Assembly: GCF_000725495.1 (NCBI RefSeq)
Contig: NZ_JNZD01000019.1
Span: 1 to 64,000, forward strand
DNA: 64,000 nucleotides
Source: Streptomyces aureus
GTDB taxonomy: Bacteria; Actinomycetota; Actinomycetes; Streptomycetales; Streptomycetaceae
Reading direction: 5' to 3'
Under the pieces are notes generated by a model. The model searched no databases and had not been told where the DNA came from. It saw nothing but the letters and a program-made list of their open reading frames with translations. Every line of letters starts with the position of its first letter. Position 1 is the first letter of the stretch. Both the position numbers and the translations under genes were made by a program. Below, piece by piece: positions 8,463 to 17,993 of the stretch.

Positions 8463-10453
8463 CTACGGGAAGGTCAGCTTCCAGCTGTCGATGTAGCCGG
8501 TGTCCTGGGCCGCCTTGTCCTGGACCTTCAGTTTCCAGGTTCCGTTGGCGACTTCGGAGGACGCGTCGACCGTGTAGGTCGTGTTCACGTTGTCCGCCGA
8601 GTCGGACCCGCTGGTGCTCTTGAGACGGTAGGTCGAGCCGTCGGGAGCGACCAGATCGATCTGCAGGTCACCGCGCCAGGTGTGCACGACGTTCACGCCG
8701 ACCGCGAGGTTCGAGGGGGCGTTGCCGGTGCGTCCGCTGACCGTGATCGAGGAGGTGACCGCCGGGCCGTTGTCCGGAATCGATACGTCGGCCGTGTTCT
8801 CGAACGACGTACCGCCACCGCCGCCACCGCCGGGACGCGAACCGACGTTCACCGCGGCCCAGGCGTTGGCCACCGCCGTGTACTCGGCGCTCGTCGTGCC
8901 GTACAGCTCACCCGCCGCCGCGAGCGTGCCGGTGCGCGCGGAGGCGTAGTTGGTGGTCGAGGTGAACTTCGTGGTGAGCGCGCGGTACCAGATCTGCAGG
9001 GCCTTGTCGCGGCCGATGCCGGTGACCGGAAGCCCGTCGGAGGTGGGGGAGTTGTAGCTGACGCCGTTGATGACCTTGGCGCCGCTGCCCTCGCTCAGCA
9101 GGTAGAAGAAGTGGTTGGCGACACCCGACGAGTAGTGCACGTCGAGGTTGCCGACACCCGAGTACCAGCTGTCCTTGGAGCCGCCGTCCTTGCTCGGCTT
9201 GTCCATGTAGCGCAGCGGGGTGCCGTCGCCGTTGATGTCGATCTTCTCGCCGATGAGGTAGTCGCCCACGTCGGTCGAGTTGTTGGCGTAGAACTCCACG
9301 CCGGTGCCGCGGTGTTGGAGGTGACACCGTGGCTCATCTCGTGGCCCGCGACGTCCAGCGCGGTCAGCGGGTCGGCGTTCCCGGACCCGTCGCCGTAGGT
9401 CATGCAGAAGCAGCTGTCGTCCCAGAACGCGTTGACGTACGCGTTGCCGTAGTGGACGCGCGAGTACGCCCCCACGCCGTTGTTCTTGATGCCGCTGCGC
9501 CCGAAGGTGTTCTTGTAGAAGTCCCAGGTCTCCGCGGCGCCGTAGTGGGCGTCCGCGCCGGCCGTGGCGGCGTTCGAGGTGGTGCCGTTGCCCCAGGTGT
9601 CGCTCGACTGCGAGAAGAGCGTGCCGGTGCCGGACGTCCCCCGGTTCAGGTTGTACGTCTTGTGGTTGCCGCGCGCGCCGTCGTTGAGCGTGTAGGTGGA
9701 GCCCGACTGGGTGGTCGTCAGGGTCACCTGGCCGCTGTACTGGGTGTTGCCGATGCCGGTCTCGATGCCCTGGTACTCGTAGAGCTTCTTGCCGGTGGCC
9801 GCGTCGGTGATGACGTGCAGCTCGTTGGGCGTGCCGTCGTCCTGGAAGCCGCCGACGACGGTCTCGTAGGCCAGGGTCGGCCTGCCGCTCGCCGCCCAGA
9901 TCACCTTGCGCGGCGCGCGGTCGGCGGCCGTGCGCTTCGAACCGGCGGCCTTCGCGGCGGACAGCGCCTGCTTCTCCGCCGAGCCGGCGGCGACCGTGGG
10001 CTTGAGGGTGGCGACCTTCAGGGACGCGTTCGTCGCCTTGTAGACGTGACCGGTCCGGCCGGACTTCGAGGTGTCGACGACAAGGTCGCCGCCGAGGACG
10101 GGAAGTCCCTGGTACGTGCGCTCGTAGCGGGTGTGGACCGTGCCGTCGGCGTCCTTCATGACGTCACGGGCGACGAGGCTCTCGCCCGCGCCGAGACGGA
10201 GGTCCCGGGCGGTCGTGGCCTTGGCCGCGTCGGCGTCGCGTATCAGCTCGGCGCGCTGCGAGGCGCTGAGCTTCATGGTGACGGCGCCCGGGTTGACCCT
10301 GCCCGCCCGGGGGGCCTGCTCGGGGGCGGCGCTCGCGGCGCCCGACTGGACGGCCGCGGCCAGCAGCGCGGAGACGCCGACGAGGGCGACTCCGGCGACG
10401 CGGCGCTTGGTGGTGTGGGAGGTGCGTCTGTGGGGAGAACTGGTGCTCAACAC
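8463..10453 (-). pseudogene. M4 metalloprotease with P-domain, broken by a 58-bp deletion
   Basis: Paralogue of the 6480-8144 gene carrying an extra C-terminal P/proprotein-convertase domain (about the last 120 residues, after a GGGGGGG linker). The signal peptide, propeptide and catalytic domain read through HEMSHGVTSNTA. There 58 bases are missing relative to the paralogue (junction near 9309-9312), and the rest is in another frame from GTGVEFYANN onward. The loss covers 19 residues including GLNEATSD, so the third zinc ligand is gone and the frame shifts; no active enzyme can be made. Short CCG homology at the junction would explain it. The start is uncertain: GTG 10453 or TTG 10450 behind AAGGAG, or ATG 10468. 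An assembly error cannot be excluded. Confidence 0.85.
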
Positions 10454-11013
10454 TGACTCCTTCTGCATGGCCGCGGGTCGCGCGGCCAGGGGAGACCGGA
10501 CGATGGAGTGACCCGTCCGGGCAGAACTGGGCGTACGCGGAACCAGGTGCATGGGGTCGTACGGCACAACACAGCGGATTTGCTGTGAGGTTGCTGTGAA
10601 GTTGCCGAGGGAAGAGTGGCAGGAGATAACCCTTTCTGTCAGGACCGCGTCATGAAAATGGCCGGAAACGGTTCGTTGTCCGGATAATCAAGTTCGATAT
10701 ACGGACTGTCCTTCGGAAGTTCGTCTTGATGTGCCGCGGTGACGGCGCGACGGTTCCGGTGACGGCGGTGCGACGCCTTCCGCTTCGGCGTCCGGCACGC
10801 GCGCGGCTCGGGCCGGAATCCGCGTACCGCCAGATGACCGGCCCGCCGTCAGCAACGGAATGAAGCCCTGACCCTTTCGGGCGGCTTCCGGCACGTCCGC
10901 TCGCCCGCCCAGCACCCCTGCGGTTTGAGTGATCCACGGCATTCCGGTCGGTACCGGACGCCCTCGACCGGGCGAGTCGGTGCGATCCGGACACGAACTC
11001 CGCAGGAGGTTTG
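10454..11013. other. Divergent intergenic region, no gene recognised
   Basis: About 560 bases between the broken M4 gene and the NADase gene. Part of it (10600-10700) is unusually AT-rich for this window, which fits promoters in both directions. The open frames crossing it lack Streptomyces codon bias. AGGAGG at 11004-11009 is the ribosome site of the next gene. Confidence 0.6.
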
Positions 11014-11814
11014 GTGAGAAGGTCACATTGGTGTGCGAGCCTGGCGGCGCTGGGAGGCCTGACCGGCTCCCTGGCGCTCGGGGCCTCCGTCTCGTCCGCG
11101 GCGCCCGAGAGCCCGGCCGGCGGCAGCCCGGCCGGCGTCCACGCGCTGTCCGCCACCCCGGAGCCGAAGCCGGCCCCCGGACACGTGAAGCCGGCCGACG
11201 AGCACGCGGCCTTTGACCCCTCGCGCGTGTGCCGGGGACTCGTGCCGGACCCCATCGAGCCGCGGCTGCGCCGCGACTACTTCTGCGGCGACTGGCGCCT
11301 CGGACCCCGGTTCCTGCCGAACCGGGGCATCGTCGGCAGGATCCTCGACCGCTACGACCGGCTCGGCGGACTCACCGCCGTGCAGTTCCTCGACCGGTGG
11401 TGGGACCCCGCCGCCGACTCGGGCCAGGGCGACTGGCGTTACCCGCCGGACGACGGGTTCACCCACCGCAACGGGTCGGTCGTCGCCGCCCCGCTGGTGC
11501 TCCACGCCGGCCTGCGGCTCGACCGCTTCGGCAGCGAGGCGGGGCGCTTCCTGGCCCCGAAGGGCACGAAGTACGGCAAGCGCGCGATCCCGCCGTCCAG
11601 CCTCAACACGGCCGACCCGCGCTACCCGTACAACTACCACTCGTACCGGCTGGCCAAGGACGTGACGGTCTGCGCCGGCAGGACCGCCCCCGGGTTCGAG
11701 CAGCCGGGGCTCGGCACCCAGTACGTGACGTCGAGCAAGTTCTGCCCGGACATCCCGCGCACCTCGGTGGCCGACCTCGTGAGCAACGGCACGCTGGTCC
11801 GGACGAACGGCTGA
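11014..11814 (+). CDS. Secreted TNT-type NAD+ glycohydrolase (fungal AfNADase-like)
   Basis: 266-residue predicted secreted NAD-cleaving enzyme. Signal peptide about 1-30. An N-terminal segment has Cys pairs (CRGLVPDP, YFCGDWRLGP), followed by a TNT (DUF4237) domain at about 165-262. Family blocks visible are LDRFGSEAGRFLAPKG (candidate catalytic Arg171), RAIPPSSLNT, PYNYHSYRL and FEQPGLGTQYV (candidate catalytic Gln230). The overall plan, including CGD.RLGP, YPP and YPYNYH, is closer in memory to the Aspergillus surface NADase than to the mycobacterial toxin. GTG at 11014 has AGGAGG four bases upstream. A small acidic protein follows 92 bases downstream and could be its partner. NADase activity is inferred from the motifs; secretion argues for an exoenzyme or antagonistic toxin. 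Confidence 0.85.
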   Translation: MRRSHWCASLAALGGLTGSLALGASVSSAAPESPAGGSPAGVHALSATPEPKPAPGHVKPADEHAAFDPSRVCRGLVPDPIEPRLRRDYFCGDWRLGPRFLPNRGIVGRILDRYDRLGGLTAVQFLDRWWDPAADSGQGDWRYPPDDGFTHRNGSVVAAPLVLHAGLRLDRFGSEAGRFLAPKGTKYGKRAIPPSSLNTADPRYPYNYHSYRLAKDVTVCAGRTAPGFEQPGLGTQYVTSSKFCPDIPRTSVADLVSNGTLVRTNG

Positions 11815-11906
11815 CCCCGCGCCCACCCACGGTGGCGCGCGACCGCGTGCGGAAGCCGGCCCCGGCGAGGGCCGGGCCGGCTCCGCCCCGCCGGAAGGGC
11901 GAGCGC

Positions 11907-12311
11907 ATGGACCGGTTCGCGCTGTGCCGGGCCCTCGTGGAAGCGGGGGTCCCCGCCGCGCTCTACGAGATCGCGGACTGCCCCGGCGACCACCGCGCGG
12001 CCGACCGCTACTTCCTCGCGGGCCGCGCCGGGGACTGGACCGTGGGCGTCCACGAGCGGGGCGTCCGCGAGGTCTTCGAGCACTTCGCCGACGAGGACGC
12101 GGCCTGCCGCTGGCTGTACGACCGCCTCCTCGCCCCGGAGCCCGCCCCCGGGCCCGAGGCGCCCGCCGGTCCGGGGCCCGGCCCCGAGGAGTTGCAGCGC
12201 CGGGCCGACGAGGACCTGGAGACGGCCCTGGCCGAACAGCGCCGCCGGGCCGACGAACAGGCCACCCGGGAGTCACGCGAGAACCCCGCCGGCGGAGACG
12301 GCTCCCGCTGA
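11907..12311 (+). CDS. Small acidic protein, candidate immunity partner of the NADase
   Basis: 134 residues, cytoplasmic, not a family I can name. The N-terminal 75 residues look folded (ALCRALVEAGVPAALYEI, a hydrophobic beta stretch, GVHERGVREVFEHF, CRWLYDRL). The tail is Pro/Glu/Arg-rich with a charged helix (EELQRRADEDLETALAEQ). ATG at 11907 follows GGAAGGG. It is co-directional with the secreted NADase gene and 92 bases behind it. Small acidic proteins of this size next to TNT toxins are often immunity factors, so that role is proposed, without sequence proof. Its last eight codons form the first copy of a 92-bp tandem repeat. Confidence 0.65.
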   Translation: MDRFALCRALVEAGVPAALYEIADCPGDHRAADRYFLAGRAGDWTVGVHERGVREVFEHFADEDAACRWLYDRLLAPEPAPGPEAPAGPGPGPEELQRRADEDLETALAEQRRRADEQATRESRENPAGGDGSR

Positions 12312-12540
12312 TCCGGCGAGAGTCCGCGGGGCCTGACGCGGATCCCCGTACCGACCCGCGCGGCCCGGCACGGACGCCCGCCGGCGGAGACGGCTCCGGC
12401 TGATCCGGCGAGAGTCCGCGGGGCCTGGCGCGGATCCCCGTACCGACCCGCGCGGCCCGGCACGGACGCCCGCCGGCGGAGACGGCTCCGGCTGATCCGG
12501 CGAGGATCCGCCCGGCCCGGCACGGACGCCCGCACGGGCC
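12288..12540. repeat. 92-bp tandem repeat, two full copies and a shortened third
   Basis: GCCGGCGGAGACGGCTCC recurs at 12288, 12380 and 12472, an exact 92-base period. The first two units are nearly identical; the third lacks its middle part. The first unit includes the stop codon of the preceding gene, so the 3' end of that gene and its downstream spacer were copied. The array fills the gap to the convergent ABC operon and may act as its terminator region. Confidence 0.85.
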
Positions 12541-12552
12541 CTCGCACACGCC

Positions 12553-14313
12553 CTAGGTGTCCGCCGGGTCCCGGTCGCCGTGCCAGGAGTGCCACAGCGC
12601 CGCGTACGGTCCCCCGGCCGCCACCAGGTCGTCGTGCGTGCCCAGTTCGGTCACCCGGCCGTCCTCCATGACCGCCACCCGGTCCGCGTCGTGGGCGGTG
12701 TGCAGCCGGTGCGCGATCGCGATCACGGTCCGCCCCTCCAGCACGGTCGCCAGCGCCCGCTCCGTGTGCCGCGCGGTCGTCGGGTCGAGCAGCGCCGTCG
12801 CCTCGTCGAGGATCAGGGTGTGCGGGTCGGCCAGCACCACCCGGGCCAGCGCCAGCTGCTGGGCCCGGGAACCGTCGACGGGCACGGCCCGCGGCCCCAG
12901 CTCGGTGTCCAGCCCGTCCGGGAGCTCCCCGGCCCAGTCCTCGGCGCCGACCGCGGCGAGCGCCGCCCACAACGCGGCCTCGTCCGCGCCCGGTTCGGCG
13001 ATCAGCAGGTTGTCCCGGAGCGTCCCCAGGAACACGTGGTGCTCCTGGGTGACGAGGACGACGTGCCGGCGCAGCTGCTCCGGGTCCAGCGCGACGACCG
13101 GGACCCGCCCCACCGTCACCGTCCCGTCGCCCGGGGCGTCCACACCGGCCAGCAGCCGGCCCAGCGTGGTCTTCCCGGCGCCGGAGGGGCCCACCAGGGC
13201 GAGCCGCTCCCCGGGCCGCACCGTCAGATCGACCCCGCGCAGCACCTCGCGGCCGCGGTCGTACGCGTAGCGCACACCGGTCACGTCGATCCGGTCGTCC
13301 CGCGGCACCGGGGAGCCGCCGGCCGGGACGGTGCGCGGGGCGCCCGCCAGACCCTCCACGCGGGCGAACGAGGCCCCGCTGCTCTGCAGTTGCTCCACCT
13401 GGTTCAGGATCTGGTCGAGCGGTTCGGCGAGCCGGTGCAGATACAGCGTCGCGGCGACCACGGTGCCGAGGCTCAGCGTCCCCCGCGCGTGCAGCGCGCC
13501 GCCGACCAGGAGCACGGCCACGACCGGCACGACGTAGGAGACCTCCACGGCCGGGAAGAACACGTTGCGCAGGAACAGCGTCCGCATCCGCGTCACCCGG
13601 GAGACCTCCAGCGCGTCCCGGCTCGCCCGGATCCGGCGCCCGCGCAGCCCGAACGCCTCCACCGTGCGGGCGCCGGACGCAGTGGCCGTGAGGATCTCGG
13701 CGACGTCCGAGGTCGCGGCGCCCTGGGCGAGATAGGCGGTGCGCGCCCGGCGCAGATACCAGCGCAGCGCGAAGACGATGCCGGTCAGGCCCAGCACCCC
13801 GCAGACGCCGAGCAGCGGGTCGATGACGAAGACGGCGACGACGACGAACAGGGCCTGCGCACCGGCGATCAGCAGCTGCGGTCCCGTGTCGCGCAGGGTG
13901 CTGCCCACCACCGTGACGTCGGCGGTGCCGCGGGCCGTCAGATCGCCGGTGCCCGCGCGCTCCACGACCGACGCGGGCAGCGACAGGGTCCGCTCCACGA
14001 ACTCCTCCCGCACCCGCGCGAGGGTCCGCTCACCGAAGCGGTACCCCACGTGGCCGGCCCAGCGCGACAGCAGCAGCTGGACCAGGGCGGCGACGAGGAT
14101 GACGAGCGCCGGCCCGTCCACCGCCGCCACCCCGGCGCCCGCGCGCACGTCGTCGATCATCCGTCCGAGCAGCCAGGGGCCGACCAGACCGGCCGCGGCG
14201 GCCAGCGCGTTCAGGGCGAGCACGGCGGCGAACACCCGCCCGTCCGCCCGGATCAGCCGGCCCGCCGCCCGCCGCACCTCGGCACGCCCGGCCACCGGCA
14301 GGTGGCTCCTCAC
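12553..14313 (-). CDS. ABC exporter half-transporter, Walker-competent subunit of pair 1
   Basis: 586 residues: type IV exporter transmembrane domain (about 20-310, six helices) fused to an ATPase domain (about 335-580). Walker A is intact (GPSGAGKTT), Walker B with catalytic Glu is intact (LILDEATALLD), and the switch His is present (AHRLHTAHDAD). The LSGGQ signature is lost: the corresponding stretch reads VDGSRAQQLALAR. Its operon neighbour has the opposite defects, so the two should form a heterodimer with one working ATP site. The start overlaps the stop of the upstream gene by four bases (GTGA), so expression is coupled. The substrate is unknown. Last gene of a four-gene operon. Confidence 0.93.
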   Translation of the reverse strand: MRSHLPVAGRAEVRRAAGRLIRADGRVFAAVLALNALAAAAGLVGPWLLGRMIDDVRAGAGVAAVDGPALVILVAALVQLLLSRWAGHVGYRFGERTLARVREEFVERTLSLPASVVERAGTGDLTARGTADVTVVGSTLRDTGPQLLIAGAQALFVVVAVFVIDPLLGVCGVLGLTGIVFALRWYLRRARTAYLAQGAATSDVAEILTATASGARTVEAFGLRGRRIRASRDALEVSRVTRMRTLFLRNVFFPAVEVSYVVPVVAVLLVGGALHARGTLSLGTVVAATLYLHRLAEPLDQILNQVEQLQSSGASFARVEGLAGAPRTVPAGGSPVPRDDRIDVTGVRYAYDRGREVLRGVDLTVRPGERLALVGPSGAGKTTLGRLLAGVDAPGDGTVTVGRVPVVALDPEQLRRHVVLVTQEHHVFLGTLRDNLLIAEPGADEAALWAALAAVGAEDWAGELPDGLDTELGPRAVPVDGSRAQQLALARVVLADPHTLILDEATALLDPTTARHTERALATVLEGRTVIAIAHRLHTAHDADRVAVMEDGRVTELGTHDDLVAAGGPYAALWHSWHGDRDPADT

Positions 14314-16082
14314 AGCACGGCCCCCTCGTCCACGCCCGCCACGGGATTGGCGTCCCCGTCCGCTTCTGTCGCCGCGTCCTCCTCCGGCTCCGTGTCGCGG
14401 GCCACCAGCGACCGGTATCCCGGTTCAGCGCGCAGGAGTTCACGGTGGGTGCCGGCGGCCGCGACCTTGCCGTCGACCAGGAAGAGGACGGTGTCGGCGT
14501 GGTCGAGGACCAGCGGGGACGTGCTGGTCACGACCGTCGTACGGCCCGCGCGGGCGGCGCGCAGCCGGGCCGCGACGGTCGCCTCGGTGTGGGCGTCGAG
14601 CGCCGAGGTCGGCTCCGGCGCGAGCAGCACCTCGGGATCCGCGAGGAGCGCGCGCACGAGCCGGACCCGCTGGCGCTGGCCGCCGGACAGGTTCCGGCCC
14701 TGTGCGTCGACGGCCGTGTCCAGACCGTCCGGCAGCCCGAGGACGACGTCGTCGGCGGCGGCCGCGCGCACGGCCGCGTCGACGGCCTTCCCGGACGGGT
14801 CCCGGCGTGCGCGCACCAGGTCGCGCAGGGTGCCGGCGAACAGGTCGGCCTCGGGTTCGGCGACCAGGATCCGCTCGCGCACCCGGGGCAGCGCGACCCG
14901 GTCGAGCCGGGCGCCGCCCCAGGTCACGTCCGACTCCGCGTACCGGCCGAGCCGGTCGACGACGGCCGCGGACTGCTCGGGGCGGGCCCCGGCCAGCACG
15001 GTCAGCCGCCCCGGGACCACCCGGACCCCGGACTCCGGATCGTGCAGCACGGCCGGGGAGCCGGGGGCGTCCTGGGCGTCGGGATGGGAGGCGGCGGGCG
15101 CCAGGGACAGGAACCGTACGACGCGCCGCGCGGCGACCACGGCCCGGGAGAGTTCGTAGCCGCAGTCCACGAAGAAGTACACCGGCAGGACGAGGACCGC
15201 GACATAGCCGTACACGGAGACCAGCTGGCCGATGGTGATCTCCCCCTGGGCGGCCAGCCGGGCGGCGAGCCAGGTGACCGCGGCCAGCAGGATCGACGGC
15301 ATCCCCGTGCGCAGCGCCTGGATCCAGCTCGTCACCGCGCCGACCCGGTAGCCCTGGTCGCGCAGCGTCCGCGAGTCCCGGCGGAACGCGTCCGCGAACA
15401 ACCCCTTGCCGCCCAGGCCGTTCAGGACCCGCAGACCGCCCGCGAGATCGCCGATCCGCGCGGTCAGGACGGCCTGCCTCTCGCGGTAGCCCGTCTCGGT
15501 CCCCTGGAGGCGGACCGTGAGCGGACCGACGAGCCCGGCCGTCAGCGGGACCCCGAGCAGGATCACCGCGGAGAGCTGCACCGAGACCGGCAGCAGCAGC
15601 GCGGCCACCACGCCATAGGTGACGACGGCGGCCAGACCGGGCCCGACGACCGTCAGCGAGGTGCTGATCGTGTCCACGTCGCCGACGCCGACCGTGACGA
15701 TCTCCCCCGTGCCGATCTGCCGCGAGAGCGAGGCCCCGAGCCGGGCCGCGTGCTCGACGACCAGCTTGACCGTGCGGAAGTTGGCGTCCATCCGGATCTT
15801 GGTCATCGTGCGGTGCCGCACGACCCCGAGACCGGCGTTGAAGGCCCCGGCGGCGAACACGGCGGCCGTCCAGCCCGCCAGCGCCCGCCCGTCGCCCGGT
15901 GTCAGCCCGTCGTCGATCGCCCGGGACAGCAGGTACGGCGTCAGCGCGGTCAGCCCCATCCACACGACGGAGACCACCGCCCCGGTGAGCGACCGGCGCG
16001 CCTGCCGGGCGACCAGCCACCACAGGAACCGCCAGCCGCCCCGGCGGTCCGGCGTCCCCGGATCCGCGTACGTGTCGGTCAT
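14310..16082 (-). CDS. ABC exporter half-transporter, signature-only subunit of pair 1
   Basis: 590 residues: N-terminal six-helix exporter domain and a C-terminal ATPase domain that keeps the signature (NLSGGQRQRVRLVRAL) but has lost the catalytic parts. Walker A is replaced by AGARPEQSAA with no Lys. The Walker B Asp is replaced (VLLAPEPTSALD). The switch His is absent (VTSTSPLVLDHAD). Alone it could not hydrolyse ATP; paired with the 12553-14313 protein it supplies the signature half of the one complete site. ATG at 16082. A 39-base gap separates it from the next exporter pair. Confidence 0.93.
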   Translation of the reverse strand: MTDTYADPGTPDRRGGWRFLWWLVARQARRSLTGAVVSVVWMGLTALTPYLLSRAIDDGLTPGDGRALAGWTAAVFAAGAFNAGLGVVRHRTMTKIRMDANFRTVKLVVEHAARLGASLSRQIGTGEIVTVGVGDVDTISTSLTVVGPGLAAVVTYGVVAALLLPVSVQLSAVILLGVPLTAGLVGPLTVRLQGTETGYRERQAVLTARIGDLAGGLRVLNGLGGKGLFADAFRRDSRTLRDQGYRVGAVTSWIQALRTGMPSILLAAVTWLAARLAAQGEITIGQLVSVYGYVAVLVLPVYFFVDCGYELSRAVVAARRVVRFLSLAPAASHPDAQDAPGSPAVLHDPESGVRVVPGRLTVLAGARPEQSAAVVDRLGRYAESDVTWGGARLDRVALPRVRERILVAEPEADLFAGTLRDLVRARRDPSGKAVDAAVRAAAADDVVLGLPDGLDTAVDAQGRNLSGGQRQRVRLVRALLADPEVLLAPEPTSALDAHTEATVAARLRAARAGRTTVVTSTSPLVLDHADTVLFLVDGKVAAAGTHRELLRAEPGYRSLVARDTEPEEDAATEADGDANPVAGVDEGAVL

Positions 16083-16121
16083 CCGTCCTCTTCCGTCCCC
16101 TCCGCCGCCGTGGCCCCCGCG

Positions 16122-17993
16122 TCAGACGAGGCTGTCGCGCCAGGCACGGTGCAGATCCGCGAACCGGCCGGTGCCCGACACGAGTTCGTCGGGCGTGCCG
16201 TCCTCGACGATCCGCCCGTGCTCCATCACCAGCACCCGGTCGGCGATCGCCACCGTCGACAGCCGGTGCGCGATGACCACCGCCGTACGCCCGCGCAGAA
16301 CCGTCGACATGGCGCGCTGCACGGCCCGTTCGCCAGGGATGTCCAGGGAACTGGTCGCCTCGTCGAGGATCAGGACGGCCGGGTCGGCGAGCAGGGCCCG
16401 CGCGAAGGCGACGAGCTGGCGCTGGCCCGCGGAGATCCGGCCGCCGCGCTTGCGCACGTCCGTGTCGTAGCCGTCGGGCAGCGCGCTGATGAAATCGTGC
16501 GCGCCGATCGCCTTCGCCGCCTGCTCGATGTCCTCGCGGGACGCCTCGGGGCGGCCGATCGCGATGTTCTCGGCGACCGTGCCCGAGAACAGGAACGCCT
16601 CCTGGGTCACCATCACCACCCCGCGCCGCAGTTCGGGCACCGGCAGCTCGCGCAGATCGACGCCGTCGAGCAGCACCCGTCCCTCGGTGGGGTCGTAGAA
16701 CCGGGCCAGGAGCTTGGCCAGTGTCGACTTGCCGGCGCCGGTCGAGCCGACGACGGCCACCGTCTGCCCGGCGGGCAGGGTGAGCGAGAAGGCGGGCAGG
16801 ACCTCCCCGCCGGTGCGGTACGCGAAGCGGACCGCGTCGAACACGACCTCGCGGCCCGGGTGCTCGGAGGCGAGCTCCGGCAGCCGCCCGGGTACCGAGG
16901 GCTCCGGCACGGACGGTGTCTGGGCCAGCAGACCGGCGATCTTCTCCAGCGAGGCCGCCGCGGACTGGTAGGAGTTCAGGAACATCCCGAGCCGGTCGAT
17001 GGGGTCGTAGAGCCGGCGCAGATACAGGACCGCGGCGGCGAGCACACCGAGCGCCAGCGAGCCCGACGCGACCCGGTAGGCGCCCCACAGGACGATCCCC
17101 GCGACCGCCGTGTTGGCGACGAGCCGGGAACCGACGACGTACTGGGCCATCTCCAGCAGGGCGTCGCCGTTCGTCCGCTCGTGCCGCCGGTTGAGCACAC
17201 CGAACTCGGCCTCGTTCGCGGCCTCCCGGCGGAACGCGCGCACCGGGCGGATGCCGTTCATCGTCTCCGCGAACTTCACGATCACCGAGGCGATCGCCGT
17301 CGAGCGGACGGCGAAGATCTCGCCCGCCCGGCGCCGGTAGCGGCGGACGAGCAGGTACAGCGGCACGAAGGAGACCACCGCGACCGCGCCGAGACCCAGG
17401 TCCAGCCAGAGCAGCATCGCCGAGATGTAGACGAAGGACAGGATGACGGTGACGAGTTCCTGGAGCCCCTCGCTGAGCAGTTCGCGCAGCGACTCGACGT
17501 CGGTCGTGGAGCGGGAGATCAGCCGTCCCGAGGTGTAGCGCTCGTGGAAGTCGACGCTGAGCGCCTGGGCGTGCCGGAAGATCCGGCCGCGCAGATCGAG
17601 CAGCACGTCCTGGTTGACCCGGGCCGAGGCGATGATGAAGGCGTACTGGAGGATGCCGGAGGCCGCCGCGGACAGCAGATAGGCGACGCCGACGGCGATC
17701 AGCGGGCCGTGGTCGTCCTGCCGGAACGCGGGTACGGCCCGGTCGATGGCGTACGCCACCAGCAGCGGGCCCACCTGCACGGCGGCCTGCTGGAGCAGCA
17801 GCAGCACGGCCGTCACGGCCACCCGGCCCCGCAGCGGGGCGAGCAGCGAGCGCAGCAGCGTCGCCGTCGCGCCCGGGGGAGCGGGCAGGGTGTCGTGGTC
17901 GAAGGGGTCCTCGTACGCCTTCGGTTCCACGGCCTCGGGGTCCCTGCCGCCGGGTTCCTTGTCCGGTGCGGTGGTCGTGGGCGCCGCCGTCAT
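16122..17993 (-). CDS. ABC exporter half-transporter, pair 2
   Basis: 623 residues. A 45-residue acidic/Pro-rich N-terminus precedes six transmembrane helices (about 55-340) and an ATPase domain (about 370-615). Walker A GSTGAGKST, signature ISAGQRQ (a mild variant), Walker B LILDEATSSLD and AHRLSTV are all present. The start overlaps the stop of the 17990-19855 gene by four bases, so the two are translated together and probably form a heterodimer. Family members export drugs, lipids or peptides; nothing here names the substrate. Confidence 0.93.
   Translation of the reverse strand: MTAAPTTTAPDKEPGGRDPEAVEPKAYEDPFDHDTLPAPPGATATLLRSLLAPLRGRVAVTAVLLLLQQAAVQVGPLLVAYAIDRAVPAFRQDDHGPLIAVGVAYLLSAAASGILQYAFIIASARVNQDVLLDLRGRIFRHAQALSVDFHERYTSGRLISRSTTDVESLRELLSEGLQELVTVILSFVYISAMLLWLDLGLGAVAVVSFVPLYLLVRRYRRRAGEIFAVRSTAIASVIVKFAETMNGIRPVRAFRREAANEAEFGVLNRRHERTNGDALLEMAQYVVGSRLVANTAVAGIVLWGAYRVASGSLALGVLAAAVLYLRRLYDPIDRLGMFLNSYQSAAASLEKIAGLLAQTPSVPEPSVPGRLPELASEHPGREVVFDAVRFAYRTGGEVLPAFSLTLPAGQTVAVVGSTGAGKSTLAKLLARFYDPTEGRVLLDGVDLRELPVPELRRGVVMVTQEAFLFSGTVAENIAIGRPEASREDIEQAAKAIGAHDFISALPDGYDTDVRKRGGRISAGQRQLVAFARALLADPAVLILDEATSSLDIPGERAVQRAMSTVLRGRTAVVIAHRLSTVAIADRVLVMEHGRIVEDGTPDELVSGTGRFADLHRAWRDSLV

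Noticed and set aside
10650..11255. 201-codon minus-strand frame in the gap before the NADase gene
   Set aside because: No homology recognised, poor Streptomyces codon bias in the intergenic part, and antisense overlap with the NADase signal-peptide region.
12288..12540. CRISPR array
   Set aside because: The repeats are contiguous 92-bp units without variable spacers.
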